From: JAEMQF01 sp963850525
Lineage (GTDB): Bacteria > Pseudomonadota > Gammaproteobacteria > Burkholderiales > Burkholderiaceae_C
Reading direction: 5' to 3'
Length of the DNA stretch: 64,000 bases
NCBI GenBank assembly: GCA_963850525.1
Contig: CAWKLQ010000010.1
Location: 62,001 to 126,000, forward strand
The position numbers and the translations under genes are program-made. Below are positions 1 to 8,340 of the stretch, in pieces (position 1 is the first letter of the stretch; each line of letters begins with the position of its first letter). The notes beneath the pieces were generated by a model. That model was not told where the DNA came from and did no database searches. It saw nothing but the letters and a program-made list of their open reading frames with translations.

Positions 1-2
1 AA

Positions 3-1403
3 CTGTGCACGCTCGCCGGCCTGGGCCTGGACAACGCCGATCTCGCCAAGAGCGTCCCCGGCGGCGGCGTCATCGGTGGCATCGGCACGGTGTCGGGAAT
101 CCGCTGCATGGTGACTGCGTCGGACTCGGGAATCGACGCAGGCGCGTTGCAACCGATGGGCCTGGACAAGAAACTGCGCCTCCAGGAGCTTGCGCTGGAA
201 AACAAGCTGCCGCTCGTGCAGCTCGTCGAGAGCGCCGGCGCGAATCTGATGGCGTATCGCGTCGAAGACTTTGTCCGCGGCGGCGGCCTGTTCCGCAACC
301 TCGCGCGCCTGTCGGCCGCCGGGCTGCCGGTGGTGACCGTGACGCACGGTTCGTCGACAGCCGGTGGCGCTTACCAGACCGGGTTGTCCGACTACATCAT
401 CATGGTGCGCGACCGCACGCGCGCTTTCCTTGCCGGGCCGCCGCTGCTGCTCGCGGCGACTGGCGAAGTCGCGAGCGAAGAAGACCTCGGCGGCGCCGTC
501 ATGCACACGTCGATCTCCGGCCTGGGTGACTACCTCGCCGAAGACGACCGCGACGCGCTGCGCATCGCACGCGAAGTGCTCGGCAAGATCGACTGGCAGC
601 GCGGCCGCGCCGAGGCGCACGAATTCGAGCCGCCGCGTTACGACGCCGAAGAGCTGCTTGGCATCATGCCGATGGACAACAAGCGCCCGGTCGACATGAA
701 GCAGGTGATCGCGCGCATCGTCGACGACTCCGACTTTCTGGAATTCGGCGCCAACTACGGCAGCGCGACGGTGTGCGGCCATTCGCGCCTGGAGGGCTGG
801 GCGCTCGGCATCGTCACGAACAATGGCCCGATCGACGTCGCCGGCGCGAACAAAGCAACGCACTTCATCCAGGCGTGTTGCCAGAGCCGCACGCCCATCC
901 TCTACCTGAACAACACGACCGGCTTCATGGTCGGTCGTGCGTTCGAGGAAGCCGGCATGATCAAACACGGCTCGAAGATGATCCAGGCGGTCGCTAACGC
1001 GACAGTGCCGCAGATCACGCTGTACTGCGGTGCGTCGTACGGCGCGGGCAATTACGGCATGTGCGGGCGCGGCTTTCAGCCGCGCTTTTGTTTTTCGTGG
1101 CCCAACGCCAAGACCGCTGTGATGGGCGCTGAGCAGGCGGCCAAGACAATGGCCATCGTCACCGAGGCCGGCATGCGCCGCAAGGGTCATGTTGACCAGG
1201 CCAAGCTGGACCAGCTGCAGCGAGCCATCGTCGATCGCTTCGAGAGCCAGATGAGCGTGTTCGTGACGAGCGCGCAGCTGCTCGATGACGGCGTGATCGA
1301 CCCGCGCGACACGCGCGCCGTGCTCGCCGAAGTGCTGGCGGTGTGTCGTGACGGCGACGCACGCACGCCGCAGGCGATGCAGTTCGCGGTGGCGCGGCCC
1401 TGA
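3..1403 (+). CDS. acyl-CoA carboxylase, carboxyltransferase (beta) subunit, 5' truncated
   Basis: The reading frame is open from the window edge, so the N-terminus is missing; the first in-frame ATG at 90 is internal. The protein resembles the biotin-dependent carboxyltransferase family (propionyl-, methylcrotonyl- or geranyl-CoA carboxylase beta subunits), which moves a carboxyl group from carboxybiotin to an acyl-CoA. Typical traits are an N-terminal crotonase-like half with GGAYQ followed by a C-terminal half with NNTTGFMVG and a glycine-rich GASYGAGNYGMCGR stretch, where the acyl-CoA carbonyl is usually stabilised. The substrate cannot be told from sequence alone. The biotin-carrying alpha subunit is not in the window. 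It converges on the methyltransferase gene 20 bp downstream. Confidence 0.9.
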   Translation: MCTLAGLGLDNADLAKSVPGGGVIGGIGTVSGIRCMVTASDSGIDAGALQPMGLDKKLRLQELALENKLPLVQLVESAGANLMAYRVEDFVRGGGLFRNLARLSAAGLPVVTVTHGSSTAGGAYQTGLSDYIIMVRDRTRAFLAGPPLLLAATGEVASEEDLGGAVMHTSISGLGDYLAEDDRDALRIAREVLGKIDWQRGRAEAHEFEPPRYDAEELLGIMPMDNKRPVDMKQVIARIVDDSDFLEFGANYGSATVCGHSRLEGWALGIVTNNGPIDVAGANKATHFIQACCQSRTPILYLNNTTGFMVGRAFEEAGMIKHGSKMIQAVANATVPQITLYCGASYGAGNYGMCGRGFQPRFCFSWPNAKTAVMGAEQAAKTMAIVTEAGMRRKGHVDQAKLDQLQRAIVDRFESQMSVFVTSAQLLDDGVIDPRDTRAVLAEVLAVCRDGDARTPQAMQFAVARP

Positions 1404-1430
1404 GCGCGTCTGCGCCGGCGCACTCAGGGC
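1397..1430. terminator. probable bidirectional terminator hairpin between convergent genes
   Basis: The 12-nt arms GCCCTGAGCGCG (1397-1408) and CGCACTCAGGGC (1419-1430) pair with one mismatch around a 10-nt loop. The hairpin overlaps the 3' ends of both convergent genes. There is no clear T-tract, so rho-independent function is inferred only from position and structure. Confidence 0.4.
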
Positions 1431-2050
1431 TTGCGAGCGACCACGCCCAGCAGCGCAGAGTGGCCGTGGTGCTGCGTGCCTTCGGTCAGCACTGCCTCGT
1501 AAGCGTGCAGTTCGACGATCTCGAGTGCCGCCAGCAACTCGCGCAGCATTGGCTCGGAGTAGAGGTGCGACACAAACGGCGGCCCGCCGGTCTTGTAGTC
1601 GAGTTGTTTGGGCGTATAGCCCTGCAGGACAAGCAAGCCGCCGCGCTTGAGCGTGCGCACCATGTTCGCGAACAGGCGCTCGCGCATCGGCGGGTCGGCG
1701 AATTGGACGAAGATCGCGAGCACCGCGTCGTACGTGTCCATCGGCCACGCCCACTCATCACAATCTGCGACGCTGTAGTTCACCGACACGCCCGCCTCGC
1801 TGGCAAGCTTGCGCGCTTTGGCCACACCGTTCGCAGCGATATCGAACGCGTCCACGTGATGCCCCTGCCGTGCGAGCCAGACGCTGTTGCGCCCTTCGCC
1901 GTCGGCGACGCAGAGCACGCGCCCCGCCGGTGCGAGCAGCGAAGCCTTGGAGCGCAGGTACTCGTTGGGCTCGCTGCCGAAGATGAGTGCGTCGTTGTCG
2001 AAGCGCTTGTTCCAGGTGGCTGCGGCGTCGGAGAATGGGTTGGTCGCCAT
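1424..2050 (-). CDS. class I SAM-dependent methyltransferase
   Basis: A 208-residue soluble protein with the Rossmann-type methyltransferase core. Motif I appears as RVLCVADGEGRNSVWLA, followed by an acidic residue at the end of strand 2 (VDAFD) and the YDAVLAIFVQF strand 4 region. It resembles TehB/thiopurine-type small-molecule methyltransferases; the substrate is unknown. I chose the ATG at 2050 over one 22 codons upstream because AAGGAA lies about 8 nt before it and the protein then starts MATNPFSDAA, as family members do. It is convergent with the carboxyltransferase and divergent from the IS110 transposase. Confidence 0.82.
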   Translation of the reverse strand: MATNPFSDAAATWNKRFDNDALIFGSEPNEYLRSKASLLAPAGRVLCVADGEGRNSVWLARQGHHVDAFDIAANGVAKARKLASEAGVSVNYSVADCDEWAWPMDTYDAVLAIFVQFADPPMRERLFANMVRTLKRGGLLVLQGYTPKQLDYKTGGPPFVSHLYSEPMLRELLAALEIVELHAYEAVLTEGTQHHGHSALLGVVARKP

Positions 2051-2167
2051 GGGGGGTTTCCTTGATCGGAATGCGAAGGGACTTCCCACCTTCGGGCAAC
2101 GGCGTCGTTGCGCCAAGATTGGTGGTGATTGAAGTCGTCAATCTCAAGCCTATGAAAGGGGAAGTCC

Positions 2168-3358
2168 GTGGAGCAGATTACACGAGTTGGGGTGCAGCGT
2201 GAAGCGCAACGTGAATCGCGAGGTCGAGCCGTTCGCGTTGGGGCCGATCTGGCCAAGCGCGTGATCCAGGTTCATGCCGTGGACGCCGCGGGGCGGGTGC
2301 TCGTCAGCCGCGCACTGGCGCGCGACAAATTTCTGGCCTGGTGCGCGCAATTGCCCGCCGGGTGCATCGTGGCCATGGAGAGCAGCTCCAGTGCGCACCA
2401 CTGGGCGCGCAAGCTCATCGCGCTCGGTCTTGACGCACGCATCATCGCCGCGCAACTCGTCAGCCCGTATCGCAAACAAGGCGCCAGCGGCAAAAACGAC
2501 GCCAACGATGCCGCGGCCATCTGCGAGGCCGCGTCGCGCCCGCAGATGCACTTCGTGCCGGCCAAGAGCATCGAGCAGCAAAGCATGCTGTGCGTGCACC
2601 GGCTGCGCGAGGGGTTCAAGGCCGAGCGCACCGCGTGCATCAACCGCATCCGCGGGCTGCTGGCCGAGTTCGGCCTGGTCTTCGCGCAAAGCCCGGCGGC
2701 GCTGCAGGCCGTTCTGGCCGACGTGATCGAGGATGCGAGCAACGAGATGAACGCGCTGGCGCGCCGGGTCGTGCAACAAGCGCAAGCGCAATGGCGTGAG
2801 TTGGATGCCCATATCGAGTGGTGCGACGCGCGCATCGCCACGCATGCCAAGGACAACGCCGAGGTGAAGAAGGCTGCCACCCTGATGGGGATCGGCCCCG
2901 TGACGGCTTCGGCCGCGCTGGCCACGGTGGGCGAGTTCAAGCAGTTCCGGCACGGCGCGCAGTTCGGCGCCTGGATCGGCCTGGTGCCGCGCCAGCACTC
3001 CTCGGGCGGCAAGAACAACCTGGGTGGCATCACCAAGCGGGGCGACACGTACTTGCGCAGCCTGCTGATCCAGGGAGCCAAGTCGGCGGTCATGACCGCG
3101 CACAAGCGCAGCGACCCGATCTCGCGCTGGGTCACGGCGCTGCGCGAGCGAGCCGGCTGGCAAAAGGCGGCGGTGGCGCTGGCCAACAAGAATGCACGCA
3201 TCCTGTGGGCGGTGATGACCAAGGGCGAGGCGTTCGACGCGCACCATGTGAGCAGACCGCCGGCGGTGGCGGCAACGGCGCCGGCCTCGGTTCCGGCGCC
3301 GGTGCCGGTGCCGGTGCCCGCGCCTACGCGCAATGTCAGCGGCGCGGCTGCCGCATAG
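2168..3358 (+). CDS. IS110-family transposase
   Basis: A 396-residue recombinase with the two IS110 domains. The N-terminal DEDD/RuvC-like domain shows VGADLAKRVIQVHAVD, then AMESSSSAHHWARKL, then GKNDANDAAAICEA. The C-terminal Transposase_20 domain shows LMGIGPVTASAALATVGEF and HSSGGKNNLGGITKRGD, which holds the expected catalytic Ser. Family members move a circular intermediate guided by a structured RNA (bridge RNA) from the element's non-coding end. The start is a GTG at 2168 preceded by AAAGGGGAA. The last 30 or so residues are an unusual Pro/Val/Ala tail encoded by a short GCCGGT-type repeat. It appears full length, so the element may be active. The element boundaries are not resolved. 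Confidence 0.93.
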   Translation: MEQITRVGVQREAQRESRGRAVRVGADLAKRVIQVHAVDAAGRVLVSRALARDKFLAWCAQLPAGCIVAMESSSSAHHWARKLIALGLDARIIAAQLVSPYRKQGASGKNDANDAAAICEAASRPQMHFVPAKSIEQQSMLCVHRLREGFKAERTACINRIRGLLAEFGLVFAQSPAALQAVLADVIEDASNEMNALARRVVQQAQAQWRELDAHIEWCDARIATHAKDNAEVKKAATLMGIGPVTASAALATVGEFKQFRHGAQFGAWIGLVPRQHSSGGKNNLGGITKRGDTYLRSLLIQGAKSAVMTAHKRSDPISRWVTALRERAGWQKAAVALANKNARILWAVMTKGEAFDAHHVSRPPAVAATAPASVPAPVPVPVPAPTRNVSGAAAA

Positions 3359-3671
3359 CCGCGGGCTGCAAGCGCCGCAACACAGTTTCCATCACGCAGC
3401 AGGCATCAGTCAGAAGACGCATATGACAGGTCAGACCGGCAGCGGGCAAGCTCGACTAACCATTCGTGGCTCGAATCGTTCGATGTCCACGCGATCGGAA
3501 TGGAGCCCCGCTGAGCGGTTCGCATCTGGGTCCGCACACAAGGCCACAGTGCCCGTGCAACAAGGCCGTCTGTAGAGAAGCAGTCTGCACCTTTGTCGCA
3601 GCCCTTCGGCCCGCCTGCATCCGATTCACCTTGCGCCACACACACACGAAGCAATGAAGAAGTCTGTCATG
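3359..3671. other. non-coding stretch downstream of the IS110 transposase
   Basis: No convincing gene is visible here; the short open frames have no family features. If this IS belongs to the IS1111-like branch, whose guide RNA lies 3' of the transposase, this is where its bridge RNA and right end would be. I could not identify the RNA fold or the element end by eye. Confidence 0.35.
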
Positions 3672-3702
3672 GCTTGTCGGCCAAGTGTCTTGGCCGACAA
3701 GC
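3672..3702. repeat. perfect 14-bp inverted repeat (hairpin) with 3-nt loop
   Basis: GCTTGTCGGCCAAG (3672-3685), then TGT, then CTTGGCCGACAAGC (3689-3702). It lies 15 bp before a second, larger perfect hairpin, between the transposase and the 3' end of the epoxide-hydrolase gene on the other strand. It could be a terminator for either side, a REP-like element or part of the IS end. Confidence 0.8.
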
Positions 3703-3717
3703 ATCGCTCCAGTGTGG

Positions 3718-3791
3718 GTTTCAGGCCGACCGTGTCAAGGCCAAGCCCTTCGGGTGGCCTGCGGCCAGCCTTGACACGGTCGGCCTGAAAC
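3718..3791. repeat. perfect 24-bp inverted repeat with 26-nt spacer
   Basis: The arms at 3718-3741 and 3768-3791 are exact reverse complements (GTTTCAGGCCGACCGTGTCA... pairing with ...TGACACGGTCGGCCTGAAAC). The spacer contains the smaller palindrome CCCTTCGGG. A perfect stem this long is unlikely by chance and suggests a mobile or REP-like palindromic unit next to the IS110 gene. It lies about 80 bp beyond the stop of the minus-strand hydrolase gene, so it could also terminate that transcript. Confidence 0.85.
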
Positions 3792-3871
3792 GAATGCGCG
3801 AATACCGGAACACCGAATACCAAAACCAAACCGCTGTCTGCTTGACTTGTTGGGAAGTCCCTGTAGCCGGG

Positions 3872-5029
3872 TTAGCGCTGCCGCAGCGGCCGAAAAAACT
3901 CGACGATCTCCTGCGAAAGCGCCTGCGGCTGCTCCATCGCCGCGAAGTGCCCGCCCTTTGGCATCACGCTCCAACGCCGGATGTCGGTGTAGATCTTCGC
4001 CGCCACGGAGCGCGGCGGGCGCAGGATCTCGCGCGGGAACTCGGCGTAACCCATGGGCACGTTGACGCTGCCGTCGGGGATAGGCCAGGGCCCGTGCATT
4101 CGTGCGTAGTACGGCCAGAACGATGAGCCGATCGCGCCGCTGAACCAGTAGAGGCCGATATTGGCGAGCAGGTGGTCGCGTGCGAACACGCTCTCCACGT
4201 CGCCGTTGCAATCGCTCCAGGCGCGAAATTTCTCGATGATCCACGCCGCCAGTCCCGCCGGCGAATCGGAGAGACCAAACGCAAGCGTTTGCGGCCGCGT
4301 GCCTTGGATCCACTGATAACCCATCTCCTCCTTGATCCAGACCTCGAGTTCGCGCAGGAAGTGCTGCTCTTCAGGCGTCGGGTTGCTCAGCATCTTCGGG
4401 TCGCGCCGCACCGTCAGTAAATTCAAGTGCACGCCGAGCAGTTTCTCGGCGTGCACCGCGCCCAGGCGCGACGTGACGAACGCGCCCCAGTCGCCGCCCT
4501 GAGCGGCAAAGCGCGGGTGGCCGAGCACGCCACTCATTAGCTCGGCAAAACAATCGGCAATCATCTCCAGGCTGAAGCGCTGTTGCCCAGGTGCGAACGA
4601 CAGGCCGTAACCCGGCAGCGACGGCGCGATCACGGTGAATGCATCGGCCGGGTCGCCGCCGAAGCGCGCCGGATCCGTGAGGCGCGGGATGATGTCGAGG
4701 AACTCGAAAACCGAACCCGGCCAGCCGTGCGACAGCAACAGCGGCGTCGGCTTCGGGCCCTTGCCGGGAACGTGCAGGTAGTGCAGGTCGATGCCGTGCA
4801 ACGCGACCTTGAACTGCGGAAATGCGTTGAGCCGTGCTTCCTGCGCGCGCCAGTCGAAACGGCTGTGCCAGTACTCGACGAGCTCTTTCAGATAAGCGAC
4901 GTTCGTGCCATAGGCCCAAGGTTCGCCGGGAGCCTGATCGGGGAATCGCGTGCGCGCGAGGCGCTCGCGAAGGTCAGCGATCGCGCTGTCGGCGACGTGC
5001 AATCGAAACGCTTGGGGTGCTGCTGGCAT
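3872..5029 (-). CDS. epoxide hydrolase-like alpha/beta hydrolase
   Basis: A 385-residue protein of the EHN/microsomal epoxide hydrolase type, which opens epoxides to diols through a covalent Asp-ester. Visible features are the N-terminal EHN region (residues ~1-110), the oxyanion motif HGWPG, the nucleophile elbow QGGDWGAF with Asp as nucleophile, and a late catalytic-His context MPKGGHFAAMEQP. There is no signal peptide, so it is probably cytosolic. I chose the ATG at 5029 because AGGAG stands 9 nt upstream and the homologous domain starts there; ATGs at 5059 and 5065 are alternatives. The gene stands alone, and the natural substrate is unknown. Confidence 0.87.
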   Translation of the reverse strand: MPAAPQAFRLHVADSAIADLRERLARTRFPDQAPGEPWAYGTNVAYLKELVEYWHSRFDWRAQEARLNAFPQFKVALHGIDLHYLHVPGKGPKPTPLLLSHGWPGSVFEFLDIIPRLTDPARFGGDPADAFTVIAPSLPGYGLSFAPGQQRFSLEMIADCFAELMSGVLGHPRFAAQGGDWGAFVTSRLGAVHAEKLLGVHLNLLTVRRDPKMLSNPTPEEQHFLRELEVWIKEEMGYQWIQGTRPQTLAFGLSDSPAGLAAWIIEKFRAWSDCNGDVESVFARDHLLANIGLYWFSGAIGSSFWPYYARMHGPWPIPDGSVNVPMGYAEFPREILRPPRSVAAKIYTDIRRWSVMPKGGHFAAMEQPQALSQEIVEFFRPLRQR

Positions 5030-5204
5030 TGCCGATATCTCCTGGGCCTGACGCGACATTGTCATCGCAGGGCGCTTCGGCAGTCGTTCTCGTCCGGCGC
5101 AACGGCCGGGGTGCGGGGCAGGTTTGGTTGCAACTCTTGCCGCGAATCAACGCCGCGGCGGGACGTTCTTGGGCAGCATCTGCCTCCTTGCGAAGAGGAC
5201 TCCC

Positions 5205-7208
5205 ATGATTTCAATGACGCGAGCAACCCGGCTTGCGCTGATCGGCTTGAGTGCGGCGATGATTCTCGCCTGTGGCGGTGCCGGCACGCCGACGCAGCGC
5301 CTGAAGGGCAACTTGAGCGTGCTCGCCGGCCACGCGGCCGGCCCCGGCAACGCTGACGCGAGCGGCGCTGCGGCAGGATTTTTCAGCCCGAATGGTGTGG
5401 CCAGCGACAGCGCGGGCAATGTTTACGTTGCCGACAGCGGCAACCACACGATCCGCAGAATCGCGCCCGACGGCGCGGTGAGCACGCTCGCCGGTGCGTC
5501 CGGACAGTCCGGTGCGGCTGACGGCAGCGGCACGGCTGCGCGCTTGAACAACCCGGCAGGCATCGCGATCGACGCCGCAGGCAATCTGTTCGTCGCCGAT
5601 TCCGGCAACAGCACGATTCGGAAAATCACACCGGCCGGCGCCGTGAGCACCTTCGCCGGTAGCCCGCAGTTGCGAGGCAGCGCCGATGGCGTCGGCGCCG
5701 CGGCGAGCTTCGACACGCCTTGGGCGATCGCCACCGACGCTGCAGGCAACGTCTATGTGGCCGACAGCACCGCCAATACGATCCGAAAAGTCACGCCTAC
5801 GGCAGTGGTGACGACGCTCGCCAGCGGCCTCAACTTTCCGTCGGGTGTGGCCACCGACAGCGACGCCAACGTCTATGTGGCCGATACCGAAAATCATGTG
5901 ATTCGACGAATCACGCCAGCAGGTGCCGTGAGCACCCTCGCGGGCACGCTCGGGGTGCAAGGCGCGAGCAATGGCGCGGCCACCGCTGGCGCGAGCTTTA
6001 CCGGGCCGGCCGGCATTGCCGTGGTCGGCAACGGCGCGAATCCGACCGTCTATGTGGCCGACACCGGCAACAGCACGATCCGCAAGATTGCCGCGGGCTC
6101 GGTAACGACGCTCGCCGGTACCGCGCAGGCGTTTGGCAGCGCCGACGGAACCGGGCCCGCCGCGAGCTTCCTTTTCCCGCATGGTCTCGGTGTCGACGGC
6201 GCGGGCCAGGTCTACGCTGCCGACACGAGCAATCACACGATTCGGAGAATCACCGCGGCGGGCGCGGTGAGCACGCTGGCCGGAACCGCCGCGGTGCAGG
6301 GCAGCGGCGACGCACCGGCAAGCTTCTTCGGCCCGAGTGGCGTGGCGGTGGACGGTGCCGGAACGGCGTACGTCGCCGACAAGGGCAATCGCAGCGTGCG
6401 CAGCATCACCGCGAACGGCACGGTGACCACGCTCGCCCTGACAGGCGGCGGCTTCGACCCTCAAGCGCGTCCCGAGGCGATTGCGCTGGATCGCCTGGGC
6501 AACATCTACGTGAGCGACCGTGGCGGCGCGATCTTCAAGGTCACGCAGGCCGGAGAGATCCGCACGCTCGCGGGCGCGCTGGGCCAAGTGGGAAGTGCCG
6601 ATGGGCCGGGCGCGACGGCGCGGTTCAACGGGCCTGCCGGAATCGCCGTGGACGCGTCCGGCAACGTGTTCGTCGCCGACTCGGGCAACGCGACGATTCG
6701 GAAAATCACGACGAGCCTCGACGGCGTCGTCACGGTGAGCACGTTTGCCGGCACTGCCGGAACCATGGGCAGCAGCGATGGCGCAGGCGGCAACGCCAGA
6801 TTCGCGCAGCCCTGGGGAATTGCCACCGACGACGCGGGCAACGTCTACGTCGCGGACCCGGCGAACAACAATGTGCGCAAGATTTCGGCGGTGGGCAACG
6901 TCACGACGCTCGCCGGTCACTCCCTCGAGGCGGGCAGCGCGGATGGCGTGGCTACGGAGGCGACGTTCAACAAGCCGCTGGGGATTGCGCTGGACGGCGC
7001 GAACAACGTGTACGTGGCCGATACGAACAACCACACGTTGCGCGCCATCACGCCCGCCGGCGTGGTGAGCACGATCGCCGGGACGCGGGGTCGACGCGGC
7101 TTCGGCGCCGGGCCGGTGCCCGGAACGCTGGCCGACCCGGTGGCGATTGGCATTGGCGGGTCGACGATCTACCTTCTCATCAACAATGGCGTCGTCACCG
7201 CGCAGTGA
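5205..7208 (+). CDS. NHL-repeat beta-propeller lipoprotein
   Basis: A 667-residue exported protein. The N-terminus is a lipoprotein-like signal (hydrophobic run ending ILA before Cys23, then GGAG). The rest is built almost entirely of about ten NHL repeats of ~50-60 residues, each with a core like GNVYVADSGNHTIRKI followed by VSTLAG and a G-SADG-GAAAF linker. Such repeats fold as one or two six-bladed propellers used for binding; no catalytic motif is visible. The start was chosen at 5205 because the signal peptide begins there and a GAGG sequence precedes it; the frame is open further upstream. It lies just before the multiheme cytochrome block on the same strand, but a 200-bp gap separates them. 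Confidence 0.85.
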   Translation: MISMTRATRLALIGLSAAMILACGGAGTPTQRLKGNLSVLAGHAAGPGNADASGAAAGFFSPNGVASDSAGNVYVADSGNHTIRRIAPDGAVSTLAGASGQSGAADGSGTAARLNNPAGIAIDAAGNLFVADSGNSTIRKITPAGAVSTFAGSPQLRGSADGVGAAASFDTPWAIATDAAGNVYVADSTANTIRKVTPTAVVTTLASGLNFPSGVATDSDANVYVADTENHVIRRITPAGAVSTLAGTLGVQGASNGAATAGASFTGPAGIAVVGNGANPTVYVADTGNSTIRKIAAGSVTTLAGTAQAFGSADGTGPAASFLFPHGLGVDGAGQVYAADTSNHTIRRITAAGAVSTLAGTAAVQGSGDAPASFFGPSGVAVDGAGTAYVADKGNRSVRSITANGTVTTLALTGGGFDPQARPEAIALDRLGNIYVSDRGGAIFKVTQAGEIRTLAGALGQVGSADGPGATARFNGPAGIAVDASGNVFVADSGNATIRKITTSLDGVVTVSTFAGTAGTMGSSDGAGGNARFAQPWGIATDDAGNVYVADPANNNVRKISAVGNVTTLAGHSLEAGSADGVATEATFNKPLGIALDGANNVYVADTNNHTLRAITPAGVVSTIAGTRGRRGFGAGPVPGTLADPVAIGIGGSTIYLLINNGVVTAQ

Positions 7209-7220
7209 GTGGGGCCGGGC

Positions 7221-7282
7221 GCCGGCGTGGCGCACCGAGCTCTCGCAGACCTTACCTGCGGTAACCAGCGCCGCACGCCGGC
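7221..7282. terminator. inverted repeat after the NHL gene, possible terminator
   Basis: GCCGGCGTG (7221-7229) pairs exactly with CACGCCGGC (7274-7282) across a 44-nt loop. It lies 12 bp past the stop of the NHL gene and ahead of the cytochrome block. The long loop and lack of a T-tract keep this tentative. Confidence 0.3.
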
Positions 7283-7410
7283 TTAAGAACATCCGAAGAA
7301 AGTTCCGCTAGCCTCGAAGGCCGATGCAAAGCCCAGCGCGAGGGCTTGGCGACCCGATGCGCTCGCTGACGGGCGCAGGCCACCCAATCCCACAGTGACA
7401 ACCGGACCCG

Positions 7411-8340
7411 ATGACCGCGAGCACCGCCCTCACCGCCAACAGCGCTGCAGCGCAAGGACAACGCAGCCAGCGCAGCAGCACGTCGTCGCGCCAACAGTCG
7501 AGCGCGCTATCGCGCGAAATATCCGTCTACGCCTGGCTCACGCTGCTCACGCTGGCGGCCTGGTTGATCAGCAAGACCGGGCTCTACACGTCGGGCGACA
7601 CGGTCGGCTACTGGCTCGGCGTGGGCGGCGCCGTCATGATGCTGCTCGCGTTCATCCTCTATCCGCTGCGCAAGCGCGTGAGCCTCTTTCAGAAGTGGGG
7701 TCGCATCAAGTTCTGGCTCTGGTTCCACATGTTCCTGGGCGTGGGTGGGCCGATCGTGATCCTCGTGCATTCGACGTTTCGCATCGGGTCGCTCAACGCC
7801 GGCGTGGCGCTGTACAGCATGATCATCGTCGCGCTGAGCGGCGTCGTCGGTCGTTTCATCTATCGCCGCGTCAACGATGGCTTGGACGGCCAACGCGCCG
7901 ACTTGCGTGAACTGCAGGTGCGCGCCGGCTTCGATCAGAGCGAAGCGGTGTCCAAGCTCCAGTTCGCACCGGACGTCGAAGAACGCCTGCAGGCGTTCGA
8001 ACAGCACGAGCTGCGGGCCGCGCCGACCTGGCTGACGCACTTGCGCCAGATCGTCTGGCTGCCGGTGAAGATGCGCATCACGTACTGGATTTGCGCCTAC
8101 CAGTTGCGCAAGCCCTTGCGCAAAATTGCCGAACGCAAGGGCTGGAGCCGTGACGCATTGCATCAGCGCGAGCGGCTGGCCCGTAAACTCGTCCGCCGCT
8201 ATCTCAGGGCCGTCGTGCGAATTGCGCATTACACCGCCTATGAGCGCGTCCTGTCGCTATGGCACCTGGTGCACATCCCCTTCGTCTATTTGCTGCTGTT
8301 CAGCGTGATTGCGCACGTCGTCGCGGTTCATTTGTATTGA
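7411..8340 (+). CDS. multi-pass membrane protein, possible b-type cytochrome/quinol-linked partner of the multiheme cytochromes
   Basis: A 309-residue protein I cannot place in a named family. A Ser/Gln-rich N-terminus of ~38 residues is followed by hydrophobic segments at about 40-58, 66-85, 100-125, 130-150 and 280-305. Histidines sit in or near these segments (FHMF, VHST, RIAHYTAY, WHLVHIP, IAHVVAVH), as in membrane proteins that bind b-type heme. A charged cytoplasmic-type stretch (150-240) lies between. It overlaps the following 24-heme cytochrome gene (TTGA), implying translational coupling. I infer that it passes electrons between the quinone pool and the cytochromes; heme binding is not proven by sequence. 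Confidence 0.7.
   Translation: MTASTALTANSAAAQGQRSQRSSTSSRQQSSALSREISVYAWLTLLTLAAWLISKTGLYTSGDTVGYWLGVGGAVMMLLAFILYPLRKRVSLFQKWGRIKFWLWFHMFLGVGGPIVILVHSTFRIGSLNAGVALYSMIIVALSGVVGRFIYRRVNDGLDGQRADLRELQVRAGFDQSEAVSKLQFAPDVEERLQAFEQHELRAAPTWLTHLRQIVWLPVKMRITYWICAYQLRKPLRKIAERKGWSRDALHQRERLARKLVRRYLRAVVRIAHYTAYERVLSLWHLVHIPFVYLLLFSVIAHVVAVHLY

Noticed and set aside
3593..4126. Open frame crossing the palindromes downstream of the IS
   Set aside because: It runs through both hairpins and antisense to the epoxide-hydrolase gene; no ribosome site or family features.
5400..7100. Regularly spaced near-repeats resembling a CRISPR or satellite array
   Set aside because: They are codon-level repeats of NHL blades in one long reading frame, with diverged units and no constant spacer.
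5211..7292. 693-codon minus-strand open frame
   Set aside because: Antisense to the NHL-repeat gene; its repetitive look mirrors the NHL repeats.
7288..7305. GAAC-N10-GTTC as a possible operator before the cytochrome block
   Set aside because: Four-base arms are too short to separate from chance, and no second copy was seen.
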